This document shows, one piece after another, positions 44,146 through 52,649 of a stretch of 52,649 nt of DNA. A program made the translations under genes and the position numbers. The DNA comes from Seminavis robusta (Eukaryota > Bacillariophyta > Bacillariophyceae > Naviculales > Naviculaceae), in assembly GCA_903772945.1 (NCBI GenBank), contig CAICTM010000691.1, positions 1-52,649 of the forward strand. The letters are read 5' to 3'. The notes beneath the pieces were generated by a model, which saw only the letters and a list, made by a program, of their open reading frames with translations, was not told the origin of the DNA and did not search any database. Numbering within the stretch: position 1 is the first letter of the stretch; each line of letters begins with the position of its first letter.

Positions 44146-45070
44146 ATGCCCGAGAGAGAGGCACGTACCTACGAAGAAATTGCATTGAAGCCTGAGGTCG
44201 TGCAACGGGGTATTCATTTGGTGGCACCTTTGGCTCGGATCCTATTGCGGCGTGCCAAGACCGTCAAAGGATTTCATGGTCGCACCACGGCTGCCGAGTG
44301 GGATGCCTTTGAGAAGGATTTCAACATTACCATTCCAGCGGACTATAAGCAATTGACCAACACCGTTGGGACTACCGGTCTGTGGTTCAATGGGTTTTGC
44401 AAGTTGACAACCCCCAAAGCGATGGGCGAGCGAATCAAGGAATTGCAAGAGAGGAACACATCTTTTTCCCCAGTTGGATGAGATGAAGGATGCGTATGTC
44501 GGCGTGGGAATATGGCCGGGACAACCTGCGTTTCATCTGGAGTGGGGACGTGAGGTTGGAGGGACTGCCATGTCACATTTTTGGTGTTGTGCCACATCCA
44601 AAGACGGTACCAGTGCTTGGCCAGTGGTGCAAATGCTGCTGGAGACACCCCTCGAGCATAATGGAGGAATTCACCCTTGTACCACCACAGAAGCTCTGTA
44701 CGGGGATGTTATTGACAACAATGGCATGGCAGAGTATGAAGTCGATTCTGACGAGGAGGAGGAAGGCGAAAAGGATGAGGACAAAAACAATTTGAAGTAC
44801 CCATTTGAGTATCTGATGATTAAGAAGCGTAATGTGTATTCCTTTGATCGCAATCTCGAAGGAGGAAAAGTGAACGTTGAGGCGAGCGATCTTGGTGACA
44901 TTGGCGAGGTGGATTCGGAACAGGACAAGAAAGACATGGCAATGTTGGATGATGTTTCTGATTTTGAAATCATCGAAGATGTGACAGAGAAATGCACAAT
45001 CATGGCACCTTTGACTGTGGAGCCAATGAAGAAAGAGCCGACCAAGAAGAAGCGGAAGAAAAAAAATTAA
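44146..45070 (+). CDS. SUKH/Smi1-Knr4-like protein, split by a frameshift
   Basis: The frame from the ATG at 44146 (CATCATGCCC) runs 111 codons and ends at a TGA at 44479. A second frame continues at once to a TAA at 45068. The shift is one surplus base near the T5C4 run at 44463-44471; without it the two parts read as one protein of about 307 residues. The first part has AAEWDAFEKDFNITIPADYKQL, typical of Smi1/Knr4 domains. The second continues with AYVGVGIWPG, WGREVG and WPVVQMLLE, then a long acidic tail and a KKKRKKKN nuclear-type basic end. Yeast Smi1 links signalling to cell-wall synthesis. A sequencing error, recent mutation or programmed shift are all possible. Confidence 0.72.
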
Positions 45071-45734
45071 GAACGACAACAATAGGATGGGTCTAGTATG
45101 ACAATACCGTTATCTAAGGCTACGTTTGGTACTGGCACGGCCAAATGGCCACCAGATTCTTTACCAAAGCCAATAAAAAGTCTACCGGTAGCTAGCGGTA
45201 CATGTGTAGTAGCTACTCCGTACCATATCGTACTAGCTAGCTAGCTAGAAAAGATTTTGTTCATCATGAATGCAGCCTGCCAGCCTGGGGGTGCCTCAAA
45301 CCAACTCTATGCTGGAAGCTATGCTGGAGTACATCATGTAGACTACCGATATGTGGTCCCGCAGCTTCCTTTATCTTATCTCACCTTCCCAATGATGAGC
45401 CAGACGACCTTGTTTCCTTGGTCCATCCAGCGAAAGTGTGCGGCCTTCGAACCCACACTTCCCAAGAGGAAGTGCGCGCCTTGACAATGGCCAAAATCTT
45501 TCGCCTCTATCTTTCTGCTGGTCCACTCGAGCCTTCCGCATCTCCCATTCCAATTAGACAACTAGCCAGCTAGGCTTCTGCCTACTACCGTCTGCACGGA
45601 CCAGACTCCACCATACTCATTGATCATCCATTGCCTTGCCGTATCGACAAAAGAGAGAGAGCTAGAGGGAAGGAACGAGACATTTGTGGGTGGCGTTTGA
45701 GAGAGACATTGGTCGGGTTCTCTTCGAAGGAGCC

Positions 45735-46754
45735 ATGGACAATGAAAACTTTAGCCGCAAGGCCGTGTCACGAAGAGGAGGAGACTCTACCAAGAGAACG
45801 ACGATAGCTACTGCATCAACAGCACCTTCTGCCAGAGCCCAAAGCCCTGCTGCACCGAAGAGTCGAGGACGACAAAAGAAAATAGAAGATCATGGCATTG
45901 AAATGCGACCCCTGCTCTTCAAAGGCGGCGTCTCTACAATCAACTCGGAAGAATCGACCAGTCCAACAGCCCACAATGCATCCTCTCCTGTCCAAATTTC
46001 CGCCAAACAATTTGCCGATTCCTGGTTGGGAAACTATGTCAAGCTCAAGGCCAAGCAGGCCGAAAAACATGCCTACAATTTCAAGGCCAGTCTAAAATCC
46101 AAAAAGGGATTTCATGTCCAAGTCCCCAAACGAATGCTATTCTACACCTCTCTAGTCTTTTTATTCTTTCCTCTGGTACTCTTCATGTACAAGGAAAATC
46201 ATATACACGACAATGATCCCGCCTTTCAAGCGCACAAACGAACCGAACTACACAGTCACGGCAGTAATTGGACCAGCAATCATAATCATACGGGGGTACT
46301 ATTACGGAAGCGACAAGATCGTCAGGGAAGCAGCAACAACAAGAATACTAATAATCACCAAGTACGAGGACGCAATCATCCGTCCTTGCAACAATTACTC
46401 GCAGGGGGGTTGCCCACCAATACAACCTCCAAGAGTCGATCCGCGCCAGGTCCCGAAAAGAAGAGTCAAGATACTAATGTGGAAGTGCGAGAAGCTGCGG
46501 TCAAGCTAGAGACCAGTGAAAAGTTGGTATCCAATGCCACGTTATTACCAGTGGGGGAAAACTCAGAGGTCGCAGTAAACACAGAAGCAACAAAAGCAAC
46601 TGACGCTGTGCCCAAGGTTCTTGAGTCTGGTGCCATTGTTTCCACCACTGATGATGTTATTTCAAAGAAGCTACCGGTACACAATACCACAGCTACAACT
46701 CAACCAGTCAATGCAACTATTTCGAAACTCAGACGGCGGCGTCGGGGGCGATGA
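45735..46754 (+). CDS. type II single-pass membrane protein, low-complexity lumenal part
   Basis: A 339-residue protein from the ATG at 45735 (AGCCATGG); the frame before begins at TTG. A cytosolic part of about 135 residues is basic and Ser/Thr-rich. A membrane helix follows near residues 135-155 (MLFYTSLVFLFFPLVLFMY). The lumenal or outer part of about 185 residues has several N-glycosylation sequons (NWTSNHNHT, NTTS, NATL) and an Arg-rich end (RRRRRGR). The layout is that of a Golgi glycosyltransferase stem, but no catalytic domain is present before the stop at 46754. I do not recognise it. It converges with mtnA. Confidence 0.7.
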   Translation: MDNENFSRKAVSRRGGDSTKRTTIATASTAPSARAQSPAAPKSRGRQKKIEDHGIEMRPLLFKGGVSTINSEESTSPTAHNASSPVQISAKQFADSWLGNYVKLKAKQAEKHAYNFKASLKSKKGFHVQVPKRMLFYTSLVFLFFPLVLFMYKENHIHDNDPAFQAHKRTELHSHGSNWTSNHNHTGVLLRKRQDRQGSSNNKNTNNHQVRGRNHPSLQQLLAGGLPTNTTSKSRSAPGPEKKSQDTNVEVREAAVKLETSEKLVSNATLLPVGENSEVAVNTEATKATDAVPKVLESGAIVSTTDDVISKKLPVHNTTATTQPVNATISKLRRRRRGR

Positions 46755-47059
46755 CGACGAAAAGGAACATATAAAGGAATCATAAATCTATTGCTTGCAA
46801 ATAGAATAAATCCTAGCTATGATGCAACTTTCAACCTTGTAACCACTAGCAGCTAGCTAGATACAGCATGCTGTCTGTCGACATTCTTTTGTTCAAGCAT
46901 CAGATCATGTCATTCTGGATCTGTCCGCTCTCAAGTAGATGAGTGCTTCTTCCTAAATTGACACGGAACAGGAAAAAGCGAGAAGATGAGATCACAAAGC
47001 GCCGTCAGGGGGGGAAATCCCAATCATGCAATCCGTTCACCAAACCTTCATTCGTTTAC

Positions 47060-48366
47060 TTACACAAACGCTGGCACATCGAAAGATCCGTCTGCTTCGG
47101 GCAAAATGACACCCTTTTCGGTAATGATCCCAGCAATGAACTTGGCGGGAGTGACATCAAAGGCTGGATTCCAACAATTAATGGATGGTGGAGCTTTGGC
47201 GGAGGAGATCAACTCATTGCTAGGCCGTTCCTCAATGGTGATCCCATCGCCGTTGGTCAGTGACACATCCAATGTCGTAAAGGGTGATGCCACGTACACG
47301 GGAACACCGTGTCCAGCAGCTACCACTGACACATTGTAAGTGCCAATCTTATTGGCAGTATCTCCATTGGCACAGCATCGATCCGCGCCCACCACGACTG
47401 CATCAATCTTCTTGGTCTGTACATGTAGGTTGGTGCATGGCAGCGCAAACATTAGTGATTGTCAGAGTCGAATCCATTTTCACTCTTGGCTCAACCTACC
47501 CTCATCATGGCCCCTGCTGCGGAATCACAAATCAGAGTTCCACCGGGCATCTTTTCTTCCACAATTTCAAAAGCTGTCAATCGTGATCCTTGATTGTACG
47601 GTCTGGTCTCCAATGCAATGATGCTTTCCAGTTTATCCATCTCCTGCAGAGCCCTGGCCACTCCTAGAGCAGTTCCATATCCCGCAGTGGCCAAACTTCC
47701 AGTATTGCAGATTGTCATAATGGTGACTTTTCCTTCTTTTCCTTTCAAAATTTCCTCGGCTCCAAATTTTCCAATATGCCTATTGTCCTGTACATCTCGC
47801 TCCAGCATGAATTCCGTGTGCTGGACGACGGCTTTGCAAAGGCAACCGCGAATGGTACCTTCTCCATTAAATTTGGCTTTGGCATTCTGAAGCACACCTT
47901 TCAATTCGGCAATTGCATTGAATAGATTGACGGCTGTGGGACGAGAAGTGGACAGATAATCCAACTTGGTTTCAATGAATTTCATCAAGGCATCCCCATC
48001 ATCTTTAATAGCATCCAACTCGCCAATTGTCTTGGCATTTGAATTGAGATCCACAGCGAGACCCAACAGTGCCACAATGGCAATCAACGGGGCGCCTACC
48101 AAAAAATCATAGAATCAGCCTTTGGTTCAACATTAAAAACAATGCGAAGACAAAAACAAACAAAAAGTACCTCGGATTTGCATCGAACGAATGACGCCCC
48201 ATGCTGCCTCCACATCGGGAATGTCAATGTATTTCTTCTCATGAGGGATCAACAGTTGATCCAACACAGCCAAGGTCGGCTTATCGCCGCTGCTGTACTT
48301 GAGTGACTGCAAGTTGTTGCTACCCGTCATGGTTCCCATCTTTGTTGTTGAAAATGAAGCCGGCAT
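47060..48366 (-). CDS. mtnA: methylthioribose-1-phosphate isomerase
   Basis: Exons 48171-48366, 47500-48095 and 47060-47416 join in phase to 382 residues; introns are 75 and 83 bp. The first ATG is 48366; ATGs at codons 10 and 13 are alternatives. Motifs in order: [21 protein letters not shown] (across intron 1), the [13 protein letters not shown] block, [18 protein letters not shown] with the catalytic cysteine, [15 protein letters not shown], and [21 protein letters not shown] with the catalytic Asp. The end, [20 protein letters not shown], is also typical. The enzyme converts methylthioribose-1-P to methylthioribulose-1-P in the methionine salvage cycle, in the cytosol. The family shares ancestry with eIF2B subunits, but these motifs fit MtnA. 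Confidence 0.95.
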
Positions 48367-49377
48367 TGGAAAAGCAATGGCAAATCATGATGCGCACCCA
48401 CTTTCGCGCACCGGTTGGATCTTTCGAGTTGCAACGGTCAGAAGTCCACGAAAGAAAACTATCCACGCTGTGCACGCAAGATTATCAAACCACTCTCACA
48501 GCTCCATTCTTGCCTCATCAGGCCACACCATGTCCACGGTTAAGACCGAAACTAGCTTGAACAAGCTGAAGCTCTCCTCTGCGTTTGACTTCTTGTTGGA
48601 TCAAAAGGGTATTTGTATCAGGGTTTCCGTACCACATCTTTCCATTTTTTGCGTGGGTCAGAAATGACTTTACACTTGCTCCACATGCTTCACGGGCTTC
48701 AATGCTGCATAAGAGGAGCATCTAGATGCCTTGAAATGTGCCAGAGGAAAAATGTATATGGCATACTGTAGTAGAACATTCTCAGGTGCTGCTAGCTAGA
48801 GATAAGCAGCTGGATTCTCTCAAGTGGGCACATGCTAGGGGATGTCCATGGCACCAATGGACTTGCCCCAACAGATGGATTTTTTCAAATCCTGATATGG
48901 CTTCATGAAAGTGTTCGCCCTTGGGGTGAACATAGTCGCTATGTTGTTGCTGCTGAGCATTTGGAGCGGGGGCATGTTTTGACATGCGCAGGAGAAAACG
49001 GTTGTGCTGGGATGGCTGGCACCACCTTGGGCATCAACAGAGAGTACCGGTACCGTGTCTATTTTGATTTCTGGGCGGCAGTCAGCCACTGGCATCCTTG
49101 AAACCGGGTACATCGTAGCACTAAGTCTATAACTAACATTGAAGCTGCTGTTCGTCTTACCACTCTTTGGTTAGCTATAAGGTTCTAAAATACATGTTCA
49201 TTATTTCTAATTAATCATAGTCTGTCGCAGGAGCCATACCAGAAACGGTACAAACACAGGCCCTCTTGCACAAACAAACGCTCTCTTCTAACTAACAATT
49301 CCAAATCGATCCAATACCAATACATACCGCTCATTAACTGTGGCTGTTGCCTTGTCACGCCTTGCCGCAAATCTTTC

Positions 49378-50031
49378 CTAATGAGTCGGCACGAGTGCAA
49401 ACCCAAAAAAGCGGTGTGCAATCATGGACAGAGGTTGACTGGCTCCCATCCATCGATTGTTTGCGGCATGATAGGGGTCAGTTTGTTCCAACCGCCTTTG
49501 CAACTCTTCCGCAACTTCCATGTTGCGCAATCGCTGTGCCCATTGCAAGGGGGTGTATCCATTTTCCGCCACGACACTGAGATTGGCGCCTCGGTCGGCC
49601 AAGATGCGTGCCGACTCGACGCAATTCGCTCCCGCTGCAAAATGCAATGCCGTCCATCCATTGGCATCTTGCAAGTTGACACAGCAGAGTCCTTCATCTT
49701 GCGATGCATCTCGTTCGTCAATTCCACCACATAGAAATTCCAAGACTTGTGTGGCCCCATGAAAGGCACTGGCATGAAGCGCACAAGTTTCGGTCCCGTC
49801 GCTACCCACGTAAAATCCATCGGCATCAATGGTCCCGCGTACTTGCACTAGATCCCTGACGGAATGGATGCTTTCATCGGAGCAACAGGCGTCGATAAAA
49901 GATCGCGCCACCATTTCCTTGTTGGGCAGCGCATCAAATCGAGATCGACGTTGTAGCTTGACAATTCTGGTAATACTATTGCTGGCTCTTCGAATGGCGC
50001 GAAAATAGGCTCCCACACATCCACTTGGCAT
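49378..50031 (-). CDS. ankyrin repeat protein, possibly the C-terminal half of an F-box/ankyrin gene
   Basis: The first ATG in this frame is at 50031 (MPSGCVGAYFRAIRRAS), giving 217 residues to the stop at 49378. However, the frame is open on the 5' side to about 50255 with plausible acidic and Gln-rich sequence. FYVGSDGTETCALHASAFHGATQVLEFL, NLQDANGWTALHFAAGANCVESARILADRGA and NGYTPLQWAQRLRNMEVAEEL are three ankyrin repeats; DANGWTALHFAA is canonical. The end is basic and aromatic. The neighbouring F-box-like frame ends at 50139 and overlaps this open frame, so the two may be one gene interrupted by a frame change. No membrane segment is present. Confidence 0.8.
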   Translation of the reverse strand: MPSGCVGAYFRAIRRASNSITRIVKLQRRSRFDALPNKEMVARSFIDACCSDESIHSVRDLVQVRGTIDADGFYVGSDGTETCALHASAFHGATQVLEFLCGGIDERDASQDEGLCCVNLQDANGWTALHFAAGANCVESARILADRGANLSVVAENGYTPLQWAQRLRNMEVAEELQRRLEQTDPYHAANNRWMGASQPLSMIAHRFFGFALVPTH

Positions 50032-50138
50032 TTTCTTGACGGGTACAATCCTCTTTTCTTCTTCCGGACTCGTGTCGTCATTGTCGTCAATGGTACTCAA
50101 CGGAGCATCATCTGATTGCGGATTATCGTCTTCATTTT

Positions 50139-51533
50139 TTAGAGTTTGTTGCTGCTGCTGCTGCTGTTGTGATGTGGCTGGGGTAGATGATCGTAGGGGT
50201 TGGGCGAAAAGAAATCGTGTTCCGGTTCCTCTTCGACTTGCGGCAAATGCTGCGAAAAGCTATTACTGCTGTTGTTGTCGGGTGCCCCCACCAATGCCTC
50301 GTACATGCGTCTTGAAATGGAGCCACCACCGTGAGCATTATTATTGGATGGTCGTCTTCGTCTTCTAGACGCTGTATCGTTATTGTTATTATTGTTGGTG
50401 GCAGTGCTTCGAATTTGTTGTAGCATGTCTTGGAGAGCCCTTGCCATTTGTTCGGCGGCCTCTCGCATTTGTTCTGCCGTTTCTCTCATGGTGGATTGAA
50501 TTTCATCTCTGGCTTGTGCTGGTGGTGCTTGTTCATTTTGTTGTTCTTGTCCGAGTGGTTGCTCTTGCTGCTGTTGAGGTCTGTTTTGTGTCGTCTCCCA
50601 GCGATGTCTGGCCGCGCCCATGAGTGATCCAACAAATCCGACTCCAAAGAGCATATTGGGCAATTCGGTTCCAAAGGATTCGACGACTTCGGCATTGCCT
50701 GACATGACCGTCGCCGCTCCTACCAATCCAATGAGCAGCGCCGCCTGCGCACTCGTTGTCAGTGTGGGTGGCTGTTGTTGTCCTGCCCCCGGAAATCCAT
50801 TGCGGCGCAGCACTTCTCGAATATACGCGAGCGAATGCGACAGCGGCATGGTCCGGAGCGTGCAATTGGAATCGAGGTATTCTTGCACGACATTGTGTGC
50901 GTCTTGCGGATCCAACGATGCCAATCGGGAAATGGCCCAGGATCCGGCAATGGCCGACAATCGGTCATTGTCCGCGGTCGTAGTAGAGCATGTCGTCAGC
51001 AAATCATCTTCCAAGAGAGCGCGTTGCAATTGCAGCTGCAGGAAATAGTAGACTTCAAAATTGGCACGTCGCGCCGTTTCGGAAAAGGCCGCCAACGACT
51101 CGGCATCGAGATACGTGAGGACCACCATCAAAATGTCGTGATAGAGAATATCGGCCGCGGCGGCTGTATTGTCACTCTTATTGGCGCCAATGACTTCGGA
51201 CGACAGCGAGTACAAGTCCAGCTCACTGGCATAGTTGTTGGCGTTGTCGATCGAACCCTGCAACGAAAAATAGGCACACGACGACACGCGACGAATGCCC
51301 AAAGACACAGCAGGGTGCAATTGCGGTGGTAACGAATCCACCCAGAAGTCAGCTTCCGCACTGCCCGTATTGGCCGTAGCCACCGACATGGTCTCTTCCC
51401 AATCCCAACCAAACTCATCCTCTTGTTGTTGCTGTTGTTGTTGGCCTTGGCTTGTTTTGGAGGAAGACAAACGTTCCAACGAATGGGGAGAACTGCTAAT
51501 ATTGTCCATGTTGTTCATCATGGTCACAACCAA
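50139..51533 (-). CDS. F-box-like protein with glutamine/asparagine-rich tracts
   Basis: A 464-residue frame from the codon at 51533, where methionine fits the ATG in TGTGACCATG on the minus strand; nearby Met5 and Met6 are alternatives. Residues 1-45 are polar with a Q7 tract. Near residue 128 DILYHDILMVVLTYLDAESLAAFSETARRANFEVYYFLQLQLQ fits an F-box-like helix set. TSAQAALLIGLVGAATVMSG near 270 is a short hydrophobic helix. A Gln-rich stretch, amphipathic helix (ETAEQMREAAEQMARALQD) and N6/R5 tracts follow. It ends in HNSSSSSNKL. An F-box would recruit substrates to an SCF ubiquitin ligase. The ankyrin frame next door could be the substrate-binding half. Confidence 0.72.
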   Translation of the reverse strand: MVVTMMNNMDNISSSPHSLERLSSSKTSQGQQQQQQQEDEFGWDWEETMSVATANTGSAEADFWVDSLPPQLHPAVSLGIRRVSSCAYFSLQGSIDNANNYASELDLYSLSSEVIGANKSDNTAAAADILYHDILMVVLTYLDAESLAAFSETARRANFEVYYFLQLQLQRALLEDDLLTTCSTTTADNDRLSAIAGSWAISRLASLDPQDAHNVVQEYLDSNCTLRTMPLSHSLAYIREVLRRNGFPGAGQQQPPTLTTSAQAALLIGLVGAATVMSGNAEVVESFGTELPNMLFGVGFVGSLMGAARHRWETTQNRPQQQQEQPLGQEQQNEQAPPAQARDEIQSTMRETAEQMREAAEQMARALQDMLQQIRSTATNNNNNNDTASRRRRRPSNNNAHGGGSISRRMYEALVGAPDNNSSNSFSQHLPQVEEEPEHDFFSPNPYDHLPQPHHNSSSSSNKL

Positions 51534-51952
51534 AATCTCAACAATTCAATTCAATGCCTTCTTGACTTTCTTTCTTTCTCCAGAAGTGCTCTCTTTTCTT
51601 GGACAATGCTATCCCGTTCATTCCTCTCCAATGCAATGCTTATTCATGCACACCACTACGGCAATGCTAAAATTTGGATTCTATTTTTCAAAACCAACCA
51701 ATCCGATTGGATTCGATTCTATTGGTGAAGCCACGAAACAAAGCAGCAGGACGATACGTGTTGCTTCTTTCCTTGTCTGCGCTTCGGACACACAAGCTTG
51801 ATGTTTGATGACATTGGAGAAGGCAAGGCAAGCTGTCACACACGCGAACGTGGCTTCCACAAATGACATTGGTGCAGACACAGTAAATCAAGCCAGCAGG
51901 AGCTGTTGGAACAGAGCTTATCCGTACCGGAAGGTACCAGTAACTCGTTTTG

Positions 51953-52028
51953 ACCTCGGCAGGTAAACTGCCTGAGTTCTCAACCCCTTTACCTCGGCAG
52001 GTAAACTGCCTGAGTTCTCAACCCCTTT
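51953..52028 (+). repeat. tandem duplication of a 38-bp unit with a hairpin
   Basis: The unit starting ACCTCGGCAGGTAAACTGCC occurs twice, exactly 38 bp apart, each copy ending CTCAACCCCTTTA. Confidence 0.95.
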
Positions 52029-52031
52029 AAT

Positions 52032-52120
52032 GCTATTTCCTATTTCCTATTTCCTATTTCTATTTCCTATTTCCTATTTCCTATTTCCTATTTTCTATTT
52101 CCTATTTCCTATTTCCTATT
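52032..52120 (+). repeat. (CTATTTC)n heptamer microsatellite
   Basis: About twelve copies of CTATTTC, with one six-base and one altered unit. Copy 1 of the dispersed repeat lacks this run at the matching place, so it is a local expansion. Confidence 0.93.
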
Positions 52121-52649
52121 TGGTCTCCCAGACCACGCTCCTTTTGGTTACCCCCTCAGTAGCACTCTGGAATGGATTTGCCGGCGTTTACTGTGTAAAA
52201 TAGAGTACCCGCACTTCAGTTGCAGAATCAACGGTCATGTGTATCGTTAAGTAACAGGTTCTCTTCGAAAGATTTAGATCGATTCGTGGATAAAAAGAAC
52301 CGTTGAAGTTACTAAGGTTAAGGATAAACTGATCGGAGCGAAAGTCCATTACGATTATCAGGTCTATTAAAAAGATCGATCGAATCGATCGCAATGAGGT
52401 AAGCATGCGGTATTATCAAGAGTGTTAATTGAAGGTACAGCGCTGACTTCTCTCCCTCATTGAATTTCTATGGTAAACAGGAGAGAATTCCGAGCTCGGC
52501 CGTCAACAGGTGAGTTGTTTTAATTATTCGAATCGATCGATCGCATCTCTATTATCTCTGTTATCCAAGCCTCACTCAAGCCGGTTGACTCTGGTACAGA
52601 AGGGAAAGCCATCCCTCATTGAATCCTATGGACCATGGGATGGCAATCA

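Larger units (their letters stand above)
51953..52649 (+). repeat. dispersed repeat, copy 2 (inverted partner of 11265-11715)
   Basis: This copy runs to the window edge and may continue. Relative to copy 1 it has an extra ~110 bp near 52290-52410, a 38-bp duplication at 51953-52028 and a (CTATTTC)n expansion at 52032-52120. Hairpins are at 51958-51972 and 51996-52010 (GGCAG/CTGCC), 52122-52134 (GGTCT/AGACC) and 52187-52199 (TTTAC/GTAAA). GTGAGT at 52509 and a GTACAG before the AAGCCATCCC block at 52602 look like donor and acceptor. Confidence 0.72.

Noticed and set aside
48299..48667. Plus-strand frame overlapping the first exon of mtnA
   Set aside because: It overlaps a clear exon and has no domain. 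The spacer 48370-49370 otherwise shows nothing I can support.

Overview
The window looks like nuclear DNA of a diatom, most likely a pennate one. The strongest marker is a complete silicon transporter (35577-37355) with four GXQ motifs, a family typical of diatoms. Supporting this are short GT-AG introns (67-256 bp), an SLC4 bicarbonate transporter and a Sec61-alpha of eukaryotic type, a diatom-style single-pass LRR protein, secretory or plastid-like presequences, and a decayed Ty1/copia polyprotein. No genus can be fixed from the sequence alone. Many open frames here begin at a non-ATG codon, so I moved starts to the first sensible ATG and assembled exons by reading splice sites and phases by eye.

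Layout. 0.9-4.7 kb holds a decayed copia retrotransposon with a possible 3' LTR. 4.8-9.1 kb holds a small secreted, possibly GPI-anchored protein, an erythromycin-esterase-family protein, a LURP-one-like protein and a small unknown protein. 9.2-11.7 kb is repeat-rich: a short-motif cluster, a degenerate ~150-bp satellite and the first copy of a long dispersed repeat. 12-51.5 kb is a compact gene block: SLC4, a membrane protein, a CCCH zinc finger protein, Sec61-alpha, a TMEM53-like hydrolase, uridine kinase, a saccharopine-dehydrogenase-like oxidoreductase, an LRR protein, a proline iminopeptidase, an MFS transporter, the silicon transporter, a pseudogene, a patatin lipase, a ketopantoate-reductase-like protein, a degenerate ankyrin protein, a dsRBD-like/3'-5' exonuclease, a SUKH/Smi1-like protein with a frameshift, a type II membrane protein, MtnA, an ankyrin protein and an F-box-like protein. 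51.9-52.6 kb holds the second copy of the dispersed repeat, inverted relative to the first.

Most genes are housekeeping or transport genes in unrelated pathways, arranged as convergent or divergent neighbours with short spacers (48 bp and 72 bp in two convergent pairs). The MFS and silicon transporter genes share a 341-bp divergent spacer.

The least explained parts are non-coding. Two elements with terminal inverted repeats carry internal short-repeat arrays (23.76-24.15 kb and 30.21-30.62 kb). A perfect 40-bp palindrome lies between convergent genes at 25.56 kb. Two inverted copies of a ~450-700-bp repeat frame the whole 40-kb gene block and share three hairpins, two of which keep pairing although their sequence has changed. 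I saw no tRNA, rRNA or CRISPR array.
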